DNA of 64,000 nt from an uncultured Planctomycetales bacterium (GCA_937889015.1 CALARR010000213.1:6171-70170); one strand, 5' to 3'; positions 35,466 to 44,234 are shown, counted from the stretch's first letter. Translations and numbers: made by a program. The notes: generated from the sequence alone by a model not told the origin.

Positions 35466-35491
35466 CCCCTCTCCCGCGCGCGGGAGAGGGG
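35466..35491. terminator. 26-bp perfect palindrome between convergent genes
   Basis: The two 13-bp halves (CCCCTCTCCCGCG and its complement) pair without any mismatch. It lies between the convergent PHP-like gene and gdhA, so it could serve as a bidirectional terminator, or it may be a REP-type unit. It has no loop of its own, so in RNA the central CGCG would open. Confidence 0.6.
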
Positions 35492-35556
35492 TGAGACGCA
35501 CGCGCGTGTGGAGCGGCTCTCGCCGGTTGGCGATCTTCGCTTCAGCGTTCAGCATG

Positions 35557-36822
35557 CTACTGCACGCCGCGTTCCAGCAGGACCTGCACCACGCGCTCGA
35601 TGGCGATCTCGTAGGCCGCCTGGCGGAGCGAGGTCTTCTCGTCCTTGGCACGCTCGGCAATCTGCCGGTAGGCGGCGACCATCTTCTCGGTCATGCGCTG
35701 CACGACCTCCTCGTGTGACCAGTAGAACTCCTGCCGATTCTGCACCCATTCGAAATAGCTCACCGTCACGCCGCCGGCGTTGGCCAGCACGTCGGGCACG
35801 ATGGGAATCCCACGATGCCAGAGGATATGGTTGGCCTCGAGGGTCGTCGGCCCATTGGCCCCTTCGGCGATGATTCGGGCCTGGATCTGCGGAGCGATCT
35901 CCGCGGTGATACACTCTTCCAAGGCGGCTGGAACCAGGAAATCGCATTTCATGGTAAGCACCGCCGTGTGACTGATGGGGTTGGCGCCAGGAAATCCCGC
36001 GACGCTGCCGAATTGCTTGACGTACTTGGCCAGCTCGGAGATATCGATGCCGTCGGGGTGGTGCAGGCCGCCGTGGACGTCGGAGACCGCGATCACTTTC
36101 GTGCCACGGCGCACCAGTTCTAGGGCCACATGCTGACCCACGTTGCCGAAGCCTTGCACGGAAGCCGTGGCGCCCTGCGGGTCGATGCCTTCCTCGCGCG
36201 CCTTTTCCATGAGCACCGTGACCACGCCGCGTCCCGTCGCTTCGACTCGGCCCTGGCTTCCGCCCAAATCCAGCGGCTTGCCGGTGATCATGCTCCGCTC
36301 GTACTGCCCGCTGGTCATACGCCAGGCGTGCAGCATCCAGGCCATTTCACGGGCGCCGGTGTTCACGTCGGGCGCGGGGATGTCGGTATCGCTGCCGATG
36401 TCCCGCGCGAGCATGATGGCGAACTTCTTGGTCAATCGCTCGCGCTCGGCCAGCGACAGGGCTGGATAATCGACGGCGATTCCGCCCTTGGCGCCGCCAA
36501 AGGGAATGTTCACCACGGCCGTCTTCAGGTACATCCAGAAGGCCAGTGCCGTGACCTCGTCCAGGGTCACGGCCGGATGGAATCGCAGCCCGCCCTTGTA
36601 GGGGCCCAGGTCGTCGTTGAACTGCACGCGATAGGCATTGAAGACCCGGATCGCGCCGTCGTCCATCTGCAAGGACAGACGATAGCTGATCGACTTGTCC
36701 GCCGTGGTCAGACGCTGCATGACCGAGAGGTTGGGATGCTTGGCATCGAGCTTCAGCGGCTCGGCATAGTGCAGGAAGAGTTGCCTGGCTCGATCGAACA
36801 CCGAACAGTTATTGGCCGACAT
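35557..36822 (-). CDS. gdhA: Glutamate dehydrogenase family (Glu/Leu/Phe/Val)
   Basis: A 421-residue NAD(P)-dependent dehydrogenase of the hexameric type, which interconverts glutamate and 2-oxoglutarate plus ammonia. G-P-Y-K-G-G-L-R-F-H and F-G-G-A-K-G-G-I (with the catalytic lysine) lie near 90-130. D-I-P-A-P-D-V-N-T-G is the conserved Asp block. The dinucleotide motif G-F-G-N-V-G is near 245, followed by E-G-A-N-G-P-T and L-A-N-A-G-G-V-T-V-S-Y-F-E-W. AAGGAG supports the ATG at 36822; a 41-codon in-frame extension is rejected. A terminator-like hairpin lies upstream, so it is transcribed separately from the oxidoreductase gene. Confidence 0.95.
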   Translation of the reverse strand: MSANNCSVFDRARQLFLHYAEPLKLDAKHPNLSVMQRLTTADKSISYRLSLQMDDGAIRVFNAYRVQFNDDLGPYKGGLRFHPAVTLDEVTALAFWMYLKTAVVNIPFGGAKGGIAVDYPALSLAERERLTKKFAIMLARDIGSDTDIPAPDVNTGAREMAWMLHAWRMTSGQYERSMITGKPLDLGGSQGRVEATGRGVVTVLMEKAREEGIDPQGATASVQGFGNVGQHVALELVRRGTKVIAVSDVHGGLHHPDGIDISELAKYVKQFGSVAGFPGANPISHTAVLTMKCDFLVPAALEECITAEIAPQIQARIIAEGANGPTTLEANHILWHRGIPIVPDVLANAGGVTVSYFEWVQNRQEFYWSHEEVVQRMTEKMVAAYRQIAERAKDEKTSLRQAAYEIAIERVVQVLLERGVQ

Positions 36823-37003
36823 GAATGAGCTCCTTCTTGTTGCGTGACCTGGCCGTGGGGCCGGGCCTCGCGAAAACCCCGCCCCCTGGATACTCCGGGA
36901 AGCAGGAGATGTGCGTTTTGGGACACCGACGCGAACACCAACCATGCGCGCAGACCAATCGCGCGTGCGGGGGAGATGCGGCGGGGAACAGACAGTTCAG
37001 ATG

Positions 37004-37081
37004 AAAAAAACCCGTAGGGTGGGACGCAGTCCCGCATACAACGAGACTGCGCCCCCGCCAGGTTCCCCACCCTACGGTTTT
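37004..37081 (-). terminator. Cruciform hairpin with T-run; likely terminator for the aminotransferase/oxidoreductase operon
   Basis: Outer arms CGTAGGGTGGG and CCCACCCTACGG pair, and an inner 7-bp stem CGCAGTC / GACTGCG nests within. On the minus strand the last arm is followed by seven T residues (37004-37010 are A on the plus strand). It begins 35 bp after the stop of the minus-strand oxidoreductase gene at 37116. The GTAGGGTGGG arm resembles a palindromic repeat seen in several phyla, so it may be a REP element reused as a terminator. Confidence 0.8.
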
Positions 37082-37115
37082 GCGATGCCGCGGCTAAGCT
37101 CTCGGGGCCCTGTGC

Positions 37116-38378
37116 CTAGCCGCGCAGCCGAACTCCGGGAGCCGGCTCGTAGTCGATGGCCACGTGTCGTCCGTCCTGGGCAATCGACATCCGAGCCGCT
37201 TCGACGACCAACTCGTTGATGTAGCTGTTGCCGGGCGTGGCCAGGATGCCCCGCTCGTCAATCTCCTTCAACGCAACCTGCCGCCGGGCCAAGGCTTCGG
37301 CGGCGGACAACCCCGCGCCGGCCTGATTCACGTGAATCGCCGACTCGGTGATGGCCTCGACCGAATCGTAGCCATAGCCCACCGGCTTGAGCCCTTCACC
37401 CGTCCAGGGGACCAGTCGAAAGTAGTCCGGGCTCACGAAGCGGAAAGCTGCGCCCGAGAGGTGATCCACGTAGCCGTGGCTCACGCCGCGGAACTGATCG
37501 TCGTGGCGCACGATGGCGCCCACATCGTCCCCTTCACAGAACATGCACAGGGCCTGGTCGTTGGTCCCGGCGCCTTCGTCCGGATAGCCCAGACCGTTGA
37601 CCACGCTGAGGATGGCTCCGTTCTCCCACACCACCTGGCCGCTGGACCAGAGGTAACCCAGGTTGCCGTTGGGGAACTTGCCTTCCACCCCGCGCACCGA
37701 AACCTCCACCGGACGCAGACCGGTGATGAAGTACACCAGGTCCACATAGTGGCAGCCGATGTAGGTGAACGGGTCGCTGTTCTCCTTAGTGAACCAGTTC
37801 TGGAAGTTCGAGTGGCGGTAGTAGTAGGGCTCGATCAGCTTGGCCTCGCCGCAGCGGAACTCGCCGAAGCGCCCACGGCGGTACTGGCCGCGCGCGTCCA
37901 GTGCGCGCCGATCGAATCGCTTGTGATACTCTACGCCCACCAACAGGCCGCGCTCGTAGGCCAACTTCTCGATTTCCAGGGCCTGGCTGTACTTCAATAC
38001 CAGCGGCTTGACCGTCAGCACGTGCTGATCGTGAGCCAGGGCCTCTTTGATCACGGCATAATGGAACTGGTCCGGCACGGCCACGACCACCAGGTTTCGT
38101 GGAGGCAGGGCCGCAATCAGTTCCTTGAACGTGTTAGGAAACAACCGCTCGGGCGGCTCGCTCAGGGCCGGCACGGCCTGGAACGACTGGCCCGGAAACG
38201 CCAGGGCCAACTGCTTGGCTTCGGCCAGGGCGCGCAAGGGGGCCGAGTTCAGCGCGCAGATTTGGATGGCGCCGACCTTCGACAGCCGTTGCAGGTGATA
38301 AATCGAAGGCAGAATCTGATCGTGGGTGATCATTCCTCCGCCGACGATCAGGACCTGGATCGCATCGTGGGCGTTCAT
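37116..38378 (-). CDS. Gfo/Idh/MocA-family oxidoreductase
   Basis: A 420-residue NAD(P)-dependent oxidoreductase without signal peptide. The nucleotide-binding region is I-V-G-G-G-M-I-T at about 10-17. V-V-A-V-P-D-Q-F-H-Y and V-K-P-L-V stand in for the usual E-K-P block. Y-I-G-C-H-Y-V-D-L-V-Y-F carries the family's substrate-domain His and Asp. The ATG overlaps the stop of the upstream aminotransferase by 4 nt (ATGA), and GGAGG lies just upstream, so the two are translated together. The pair suggests oxidation of a sugar or aminocyclitol coupled to transamination. Substrate unknown. Confidence 0.9.
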   Translation of the reverse strand: MNAHDAIQVLIVGGGMITHDQILPSIYHLQRLSKVGAIQICALNSAPLRALAEAKQLALAFPGQSFQAVPALSEPPERLFPNTFKELIAALPPRNLVVVAVPDQFHYAVIKEALAHDQHVLTVKPLVLKYSQALEIEKLAYERGLLVGVEYHKRFDRRALDARGQYRRGRFGEFRCGEAKLIEPYYYRHSNFQNWFTKENSDPFTYIGCHYVDLVYFITGLRPVEVSVRGVEGKFPNGNLGYLWSSGQVVWENGAILSVVNGLGYPDEGAGTNDQALCMFCEGDDVGAIVRHDDQFRGVSHGYVDHLSGAAFRFVSPDYFRLVPWTGEGLKPVGYGYDSVEAITESAIHVNQAGAGLSAAEALARRQVALKEIDERGILATPGNSYINELVVEAARMSIAQDGRHVAIDYEPAPGVRLRG

Positions 38379-39739
38379 TGCAGGACCTCCTGCAGGGCTT
38401 CTTCCAGCACGGCGATCCCTTCGCGCAGCGGCTCTTCCGTCACAATCAGCGGGGGCGAGATCTTGACCGACGCCCCGCCGTAGCCCACCGGCGCGAAGAA
38501 CAGCAAGCCCTTCTCCACGCAGCGGCGAATCACGTCACCGGCTAGAGGAGCGTTGGGTTCGATCCCGCCTGGCTTGATCATGTGCAATGCGGCCACCAGG
38601 CCCCGGCCGTGCACCGCGCCGATCTGCTTCGGCCAGCGAGCGCCGATTCTGCGCAACTCGGGCTGAAGAATCTCGCCCATGCGCTTGGTGTTGGTCACCA
38701 GGTCTTCGTCCTGGATCACGCGCAGGTTCTCCAGCGCAGCCACCGCGCAGATCGGGTTGCCGGTGTGCGTCGAGGTCATCGCGCCCGGCGGATACAGGTC
38801 CATCACGTCGTTGCGGCCGATCACGGCCGAGATCGGCAACCCGCTGGAAATACCCTTACCACAGCAGAACAAATCCGGATTGACCCCGTAGTACTCAAAC
38901 CCCCAGAAGGTGCCGCAGCGGCCGAAGCCCGCCTGCACCTCATCGAAGACCAACAAAGCGTTGTGCCGATCGCACCACGCGCGCAGCTTCTGCATGTACT
39001 CCGGCGGACCGAAGCTGGCGTTGCCGCCTTGGTAGGTCTCGGTCATCACGCCGCACACGTTCTCCGGCGTCACTCCCTGATCGGCCAGCGACTTCTCGAA
39101 CAGATCGAAGCTGGTGTCCGGGCAGCGGAAACCGTCGGGAAAAGGCACCTGGACCATATCCTTGTCCAGGTTACCGATCCATTCCTTCAGGGCCGGAATC
39201 CCGCCGGCCATCTGCGCGCCCAGCGTGCGCCCGTGAAAAGCGTTTTGAAAGCTCACGAAGGTGATTTTTTTCGGACCACCGACGCGCCTGCCGTGCGTGC
39301 GTGCGAGCTTGATGGCGCACTCGGTGGTTTCGGCCCCGGTGGTGAGCAGGAAGACCTTCTTGAGCCCTTCGGGCGAAGCCGCAGCCAGGGCTTCGGCCAG
39401 ATCGGCACGGAGTTCCGAGGGGAAGCAGTAGTTGTGCAACAGGCCGTGCTGAACCTGGTCCGCAATGGCTTTCTTGATGCGCGGGTGGGAATGCCCTGCG
39501 TTAGTCACCAACACGCCCGATGACCAATCCAACCAGCAGTTCCCCCAGCGATCGTAGACCTGGATGCCTTCGGCGCGGTCCCAGACCACGGGTGGCTGGC
39601 CACTCATCGAGCGGGGTTCAAAACGGTGCAGCTTCTCCAGGACCGGCAGCGACTCGGGAACCGGAATATCGGTCACGATTCGTCGGTACTTGGTCTGGAC
39701 GCGGGGAACGCGACGCGGGGTCAAGGCAGGAGTCGACAT
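38375..39739 (-). CDS. Class III PLP-dependent aminotransferase
   Basis: A 454-residue fold-type I aminotransferase of the acetylornithine/4-aminobutyrate/glutamate-semialdehyde group. T-T-G-A-E-T-T-E and F-H-G-R-T-L-G are cofactor-phosphate contacts. Asp266 in V-F-D-E-V-Q-A-G-F-G-R binds the pyridine nitrogen and Lys295 in C-C-G-K-G-I-S-S-G is the Schiff-base lysine. It would move an amino group between an omega-amino compound and a keto acid. I chose the ATG at 39739; a 57-codon upstream extension is Cys/Arg-rich and not conserved. It is the first gene of a two-gene operon with the Gfo/Idh gene. Confidence 0.93.
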   Translation of the reverse strand: MSTPALTPRRVPRVQTKYRRIVTDIPVPESLPVLEKLHRFEPRSMSGQPPVVWDRAEGIQVYDRWGNCWLDWSSGVLVTNAGHSHPRIKKAIADQVQHGLLHNYCFPSELRADLAEALAAASPEGLKKVFLLTTGAETTECAIKLARTHGRRVGGPKKITFVSFQNAFHGRTLGAQMAGGIPALKEWIGNLDKDMVQVPFPDGFRCPDTSFDLFEKSLADQGVTPENVCGVMTETYQGGNASFGPPEYMQKLRAWCDRHNALLVFDEVQAGFGRCGTFWGFEYYGVNPDLFCCGKGISSGLPISAVIGRNDVMDLYPPGAMTSTHTGNPICAVAALENLRVIQDEDLVTNTKRMGEILQPELRRIGARWPKQIGAVHGRGLVAALHMIKPGGIEPNAPLAGDVIRRCVEKGLLFFAPVGYGGASVKISPPLIVTEEPLREGIAVLEEALQEVLQ

Positions 39740-40472
39740 AGCGATTACGCCTTCATGAAACGGAGAATGCCGGCCCGGTGGGTCAGGCGGCAAAGGCCGT
39801 TTCGTCGCTCGAACAAATGCTGTAGTGCCACCACGGGTGCAGCGAGAGCAACACGCACAGGCCGAAGGGGGACCAGAGAGGCCGAAATCGCTTGGCCGCG
39901 ACAGGCCCAACTCATCCCCATCCGGGTTAGATTACCTCCCAGACGAACTCGCAATGACGAAATCGTGGGTGTTCAGACCGACAATGCGATGGGACGACAA
40001 GATGCACCGTCATGCGACGATGTCCATTGATCGCCGTTAGCACATTGCTTGACTGAAGCTCGGTAGGTGGGCCAAGAAACACAAACACCCCGGCCCAGAC
40101 CGGACCCCGGTATTTCGGGGAACCGACCCAGTCGGAGTGCTCTTGATGCTGACAGTGCCGCTACGGATGCCAGCGAGCTTCATATTGTCCGCGGCGATGC
40201 AATACACCTCCGCTTAGTCTCGCATTATACTCGCACCGCATCGCAATTCAAGTAGTCGCGCGCAGAAAATCAAGCGAGGCGTGCGCGGGCCAACGATGCG
40301 AGACACGCTTGCACTATCTTTCGCCACGCAGCACGGCCGTTCTCCACCAATTCGTGACGCCATCGCATGGCCCTCTGCGGTTGCCGGGCTCGCTCGGGGT
40401 TGCCGAACGCCGGGCCTCTCCCAGCCGCCGTGCGTTCTCCGTAATTCCCGTCACGACGAATGCGACGCAACA

Positions 40473-40531
40473 CTCTCCTGTAGGAGAGGTTGTGGCGAAT
40501 TGCATCTTCCCCAGACGACGAAACTGGGGAA
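40473..40531. other. Two adjacent hairpins in gene-free DNA
   Basis: CTCTCCT/AGGAGAG (40473-40479 with 40482-40488), extended imperfectly outwards, is followed by TTCCCCAG/CTGGGGAA (40507-40514 with 40524-40531). The second is followed by an A-rich run. They could belong to a structured RNA or a terminator on one strand. I cannot assign them. Confidence 0.4.
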
Positions 40532-40787
40532 AATGTAGTAAGAAGGACTATTGGAGAGTTTGCGCTGCGGCCTACGGCCCCACTGGTGGGCGCGGCTACC
40601 ACGGCTGGTTGCGGTGCTGTCGCGCCGGAGAGTGGCGAGCGACTGGCCACGACGAGACCGCTATTAAGGGTGGCTTGGTCGCAACCCACACGAGCTATCC
40701 ATGCTCATCGCCGTTGTCGTTGCAGCACCGGAAGCCTTGCTGGCACCTAGACTTCCTGCGTGGAGCGGAGTGCGTGGCTAATTGCCC

Positions 40788-40815
40788 TTGAAAGCCAGGG
40801 TAGTGACTCTATAAT
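40788..40815 (+). promoter_or_regulatory. Sigma-70-type promoter for tRNA-Gly
   Basis: A -35 box TTGAAA (40788-40793), a 16-bp spacer and a perfect -10 box TATAAT (40810-40815). Transcription would start near 40822, giving a leader of about 58 nt before the tRNA. It is the best promoter match noticed in the window. Confidence 0.75.
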
Positions 40816-40879
40816 GCCGAGATTCAGGACGCTTCGCGGCCCTGCCAGCGGAAGGCTTGTCGTTGTGCTTGAAAGAGAC

Positions 40880-40952
40880 GCGGGTGTAGCTCAGTTGGAA
40901 GAGCACCACCTTGCCAAGGTGGCTGTCGTGGGTTCGAATCCCATCACCCGCT
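40880..40952 (+). tRNA. tRNA-Gly (anticodon GCC)
   Basis: A 73-nt cloverleaf. The acceptor stem GCGGGTG pairs with CACCCGC. The D arm holds AGCTCAGTTGG. The anticodon stem CCACC/GGTGG closes the loop TTGCCAA, giving anticodon GCC. The T arm contains GGTTCGAATCC. The discriminator base is T, usual for glycine, and the 3' CCA is not encoded. A strong promoter lies 65 bp upstream, and trigger factor follows 255 bp downstream. Confidence 0.98.
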
Positions 40953-41207
40953 CTTAGAGTTCATCCTCGAGCCGCCCCGGTCAGTCTGGGCGGCCAGGAG
41001 ATACGGAGTCGGTAAACCCTTCGGGAACCGGTACTTCGAGCATCTCTCAACTGGACCGACGGGCCGGCCTTGACGGCTCTTTTTTCTCCCGTGCGTTGGG
41101 GGAGCGGATGAATTTGCGAGGGTGAAGCTCCGCGGCGGATTGACGCGGGGGAAAGCGCCCGGGTCGGTTCACCAAATTCACGACGATTTGATCGGTACGG
41201 AGCAGAC

Positions 41208-42725
41208 ATGGTCGACAGCCAGAAGAACGACAGCGAACGCGCGGACCAGACGACCCTCGACAGCACCACGGGCGAGGCGGCCGAGGCGCAGAAGCTCGCC
41301 TTGGAGGTTGCGATCGACAAACGGGGCGCCTGCCAGCGGCATATCCGCGTCTCGGTGCCCCGGGAAGATATCGAGCGCTATTTCGACCGCGAATTCTCTG
41401 AACTGATGGGCAATGCCCAAGTCCCCGGTTTCCGTCCCGGCCGCGCACCGCGCAAACTGGTCGAGCACCGGTTCCGCAAGGACGTCGCCGAGCGCGTGAA
41501 GAGCGGCCTGTTGATGGACAGCATCGCGCAGGTCAGCGAGGACAAGACCCTTTCGGCGATCAGCGAGCCCGACTTGGACGTCGAGGCGGTGCGTCTGCCG
41601 GACGAGGGCCCCATGACATTCGAGTTCGACTTGGAAGTCCGGCCGGAATTTGACCTACCCAAGTGGAAGGGGTTATCGATCAACAAGCCGACGCACGAAT
41701 TCACCGAGGTGGAGGTGGATCAGGCGTTGAAGGCGATGCTCGCGCGGCGCGGACGGCTGGTGCCTTTTGACGGTCCGGCCGAGAAGGGAGACTACGTCAG
41801 CACGAACCTGACGTTCCTGGCCGACGGCAAGGAGCTTTCCAAGGGGACCGAGGAGGTCCTTTGCATTCGTCCCACATTGAGCTTCCGCGACGGAAAGATC
41901 GAGAAGTTCGACGAGTTGATGAAGGGGGTCAAGGCTGGGGAGACGCGGCGCGGCAAAGCGGCGATCAGCGCCGATGCGCCCAACGCCGAATTGCGCGGCA
42001 AAGAAGTCGAGGCCGTCTTCGAGGTGCTGGAAGTCAAGAAGCTGGAGCTTCCCGAACTGACGCCCGAGTTTCTGCGTGAGTTGGGCGACTTTGAACTGGA
42101 GGCGGATCTGCGCGACGCGGTTCGCGACAGCCTCAGTCGGCGGTTGGACTACCTGCAGCACCGCGAGGCCCGCCAGCAGATCACGGCCGCCTTGACCGTG
42201 GCCGCGGACTGGGATTTGCCGCCGGAGATGCTGCGGAACCAGAGTCACCGCGAGTTGCAGCGCGCGGTCTTGGAACTACAGCGCAGCGGGTTCGGCGACG
42301 ACGAGATTCGCGCTCGGGAAAACGAGCTGCGGCAGAACATTATGGCCGGTACTGCGCGGGCTTTGAAGGAGCACTTCATCCTGGAGCGAATCGCCGAGGA
42401 AGAGAAGATCGACGTCGCGGAGTCGGATTACGACGATGAAATCGCGTTGCTCGCCGCGCAGAACAACGAGTCGCCGCGGCGGGCCCGCGCACGACTGGAG
42501 AAGAGTGGTGCGATGGACGTCCTCCGCAATCAGATTGTGGAGCGGAAGGTCATCGAGCTGATCCTGAGCCACGCCCAATTCAAGGAAGTAGCGTACAAAC
42601 CTGAAGGCATTGACGCCGAGGCGCTGGACCAGACCGTGGCCGGCGGAGAAGAGCCGGAGTCGGATATTCCCGCGGCCAAGCCTGAAAGCGGCCTCGGCGA
42701 GTCGACGCCTCCCGGCAACGCCTGA
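41208..42725 (+). CDS. tig: Trigger factor
   Basis: A 505-residue ribosome-associated chaperone and peptidyl-prolyl isomerase. The ribosome-binding domain holds the signature G-F-R-P-G-R-A-P at 74-81. The PPIase domain (about 180-265) includes G-D-Y-V-S and G-K-E-V-E-A-V-F-E-V. A long helical C-terminal domain follows. It is longer than the usual 430 residues, because of an acidic N-terminal extension of about 30 residues and a Pro/Glu-rich C-terminal tail. GGAG supports the ATG at 41208. The tig-clpP order is common in bacteria, and clpP begins 84 nt later. No clpX follows. Confidence 0.95.
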   Translation: MVDSQKNDSERADQTTLDSTTGEAAEAQKLALEVAIDKRGACQRHIRVSVPREDIERYFDREFSELMGNAQVPGFRPGRAPRKLVEHRFRKDVAERVKSGLLMDSIAQVSEDKTLSAISEPDLDVEAVRLPDEGPMTFEFDLEVRPEFDLPKWKGLSINKPTHEFTEVEVDQALKAMLARRGRLVPFDGPAEKGDYVSTNLTFLADGKELSKGTEEVLCIRPTLSFRDGKIEKFDELMKGVKAGETRRGKAAISADAPNAELRGKEVEAVFEVLEVKKLELPELTPEFLRELGDFELEADLRDAVRDSLSRRLDYLQHREARQQITAALTVAADWDLPPEMLRNQSHRELQRAVLELQRSGFGDDEIRARENELRQNIMAGTARALKEHFILERIAEEEKIDVAESDYDDEIALLAAQNNESPRRARARLEKSGAMDVLRNQIVERKVIELILSHAQFKEVAYKPEGIDAEALDQTVAGGEEPESDIPAAKPESGLGESTPPGNA

Positions 42726-42808
42726 TCACGTGCCTGAGACGATAGGGCTTCTTGCGGTGCCGCCGGCGCCCGGCCCTCAGCGCTTTTGGTCTTCTCGTCG
42801 CGACAATC

Positions 42809-43429
42809 ATGAGCATTCTCCCTGGACCGTTTCCGGTCAATCAAACGGCGTATCGCGAGTATCAACGGCAGCGGCAGTTGACGCTCGGCGACCTTCTGCT
42901 GGAAAACCGCATCGTCTTCCTGCAGGGCGAGATCCACGACGGCAACGCCAACGAATTGGTGATGAAGCTCCTCTACCTGCAGAGTGAAAACCGCAGGAAG
43001 GACATTCACTTCTACATCAACTCGCCCGGCGGCAGCGTCAGCGCCACCCTGGCGATCTACGATACGATGCAGATCCTGAGCTGCCCCGTGGGCACCTATT
43101 GCGTGGGCCTTGCGGCCAGCGGTGGGGCCGTGCTCCTGGCCGGCGGCACCAAGGGCAAGCGTTTTGCCCTGCCCAACGCCAAGGTCATGATCCACCAACC
43201 CTACGGCCAGGTGGGCGGCCAGGTCTCCGATATTGAGATCCAGGCCCAGGAGATCCTCAAGACTCGCGAATCGCTCAACCGCATCCTCTCCAGCCACACC
43301 GGCCAACCCATGGAGCGGATCGCCAAGGACACCGATCGCGATTTCTACATGTCCGCCGAAGAGGCCAAGAGCTACGGCCTCGTCGACGATATCCTGACCA
43401 AACAGCCATCCGAGCAGACCGAAGAGTGA
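42809..43429 (+). CDS. clpP: ATP-dependent Clp protease proteolytic subunit (ClpP1, variant)
   Basis: A 206-residue serine protease subunit that forms part of a 14-mer chamber fed by a Clp ATPase. The triad is present: Ser104, His129 in M-I-H-Q-P and Asp178 in D-T-D-R-D, with normal spacing. Around the nucleophile it reads A-A-S-G-G-A where typical ClpP has A-S-M-G-A. The handle region (Q-V-G-G-Q-V-S-D-I) is also less standard than in the second copy. The start is the ATG at 42809, judged from the family; a start at 42752 would add a basic stretch. It is probably co-transcribed with tig. Confidence 0.93.
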   Translation: MSILPGPFPVNQTAYREYQRQRQLTLGDLLLENRIVFLQGEIHDGNANELVMKLLYLQSENRRKDIHFYINSPGGSVSATLAIYDTMQILSCPVGTYCVGLAASGGAVLLAGGTKGKRFALPNAKVMIHQPYGQVGGQVSDIEIQAQEILKTRESLNRILSSHTGQPMERIAKDTDRDFYMSAEEAKSYGLVDDILTKQPSEQTEE

Positions 43430-43510
43430 GAACTTTGTGCAGAGCCGCCACCGCCAGTCTGGGCGGCAAGACCCGATAGAAGTCTCAACGAGGCCCGACG
43501 TCCGGTTCCC

Positions 43511-43587
43511 TTAGAACCTATCCCAGAACCATCCCAGCCACGTCGGGCGGCCCGGCAAGACTGAGCTGCCGACAGGTTTTGGGACCG
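43511..43587 (-). repeat. Dispersed 77-bp repeat, copy 3
   Basis: A full-length copy in reverse orientation between the two clpP genes. Read on the minus strand it starts CGGTCCCAAAACCTGTC and ends GGGATAGGTTCTAA. It is very close to the copy at 12373-12449. It occupies much of the 199-bp clpP-clpP spacer, so it may affect co-transcription. Confidence 0.8.
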
Positions 43588-43628
43588 ACTCTTAGATTCA
43601 TCGGTCGACACGCGGAGCGAACAACAGC

Positions 43629-44234
43629 ATGCCCTTGATCCCATACGTCATCGAGAAGAGTGGCCGCGAAGAGCGGGCGATGGACATTTACAGTCGCCTG
43701 CTCAAGGACCGCATCATCTTCCTCGGATCGGCCATCAATGACGAGGTGGCCAATGCCGTGGTCGCGCAGTTGCTCTTCCTCCAATCGGACGACCCCAAGG
43801 CGCCCGTGCACCTGTACATCAATTCGCCCGGCGGCAGCGTCACTGCCGGCCTGGCGATCTACGACACGATGCAGTTCATCACCTGCGAGGTGGCCACCTA
43901 CTGCGTAGGCCAGGCCGCTTCGATGGGCGCCGTGCTGCTCACGGCGGGTCGGCCGGGTAAACGCCATGCGCTGCCCAACTCGCGAATCCTCATCCATCAG
44001 CCCTTGGCCGGCATGGAAGGCACGGCCGAGGAAATCATGATCCATGCCAAGGAGTTCGCCAAAATCAAAGAGCGTCTCAACCGCATCCTCCTGAAGCACA
44101 CCGGCCATCCCCTCGACAAGATCGAGCGCGATACCGACCGCGATCGCTTCATGACGGCGGAAGAGGCACGCGAATACGGGCTGATCGATCATGTGATCGA
44201 TCGCGTGCCCGCCACACCGAAACCCGAAACCTGA
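43629..44234 (+). CDS. clpP: ATP-dependent Clp protease proteolytic subunit (ClpP2, canonical)
   Basis: A 201-residue ClpP with the standard sequence around the active site: Ser98 in Q-A-A-S-M-G-A, His123 in I-L-I-H-Q-P and Asp172 in D-T-D-R-D. The N-terminus (P-Y-V-I-E-K-S-G-R-E-E-R-A-M-D-I-Y-S-R-L-L) and the handle helix match the family well. With the copy upstream it could form mixed two-ring complexes, as in bacteria with two ClpP types. GGAG lies upstream of the ATG. A 199-bp spacer with a dispersed repeat separates it from the first clpP. No Clp ATPase gene is in the window. Confidence 0.96.
   Translation: MPLIPYVIEKSGREERAMDIYSRLLKDRIIFLGSAINDEVANAVVAQLLFLQSDDPKAPVHLYINSPGGSVTAGLAIYDTMQFITCEVATYCVGQAASMGAVLLTAGRPGKRHALPNSRILIHQPLAGMEGTAEEIMIHAKEFAKIKERLNRILLKHTGHPLDKIERDTDRDRFMTAEEAREYGLIDHVIDRVPATPKPET

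Larger units (their letters stand above)
39740..40879. other. Long gene-free stretch before tRNA-Gly
   Basis: About 1.1 kb without a protein gene I can support. An open frame at 40309-40791 has no ribosome-binding site and a composition unlike real genes here. The region contains two hairpins at 40473-40488 and 40507-40531 and, at its right end, a good promoter for the tRNA. Other RNA genes were not recognised. Confidence 0.55.

Noticed and set aside
40309..40791. 160-codon frame in the gene-free stretch before the tRNA
   Set aside because: It has no ribosome-binding site, a composition unlike neighbouring genes, and overlaps other frames. The hairpins inside it suggest non-coding DNA.
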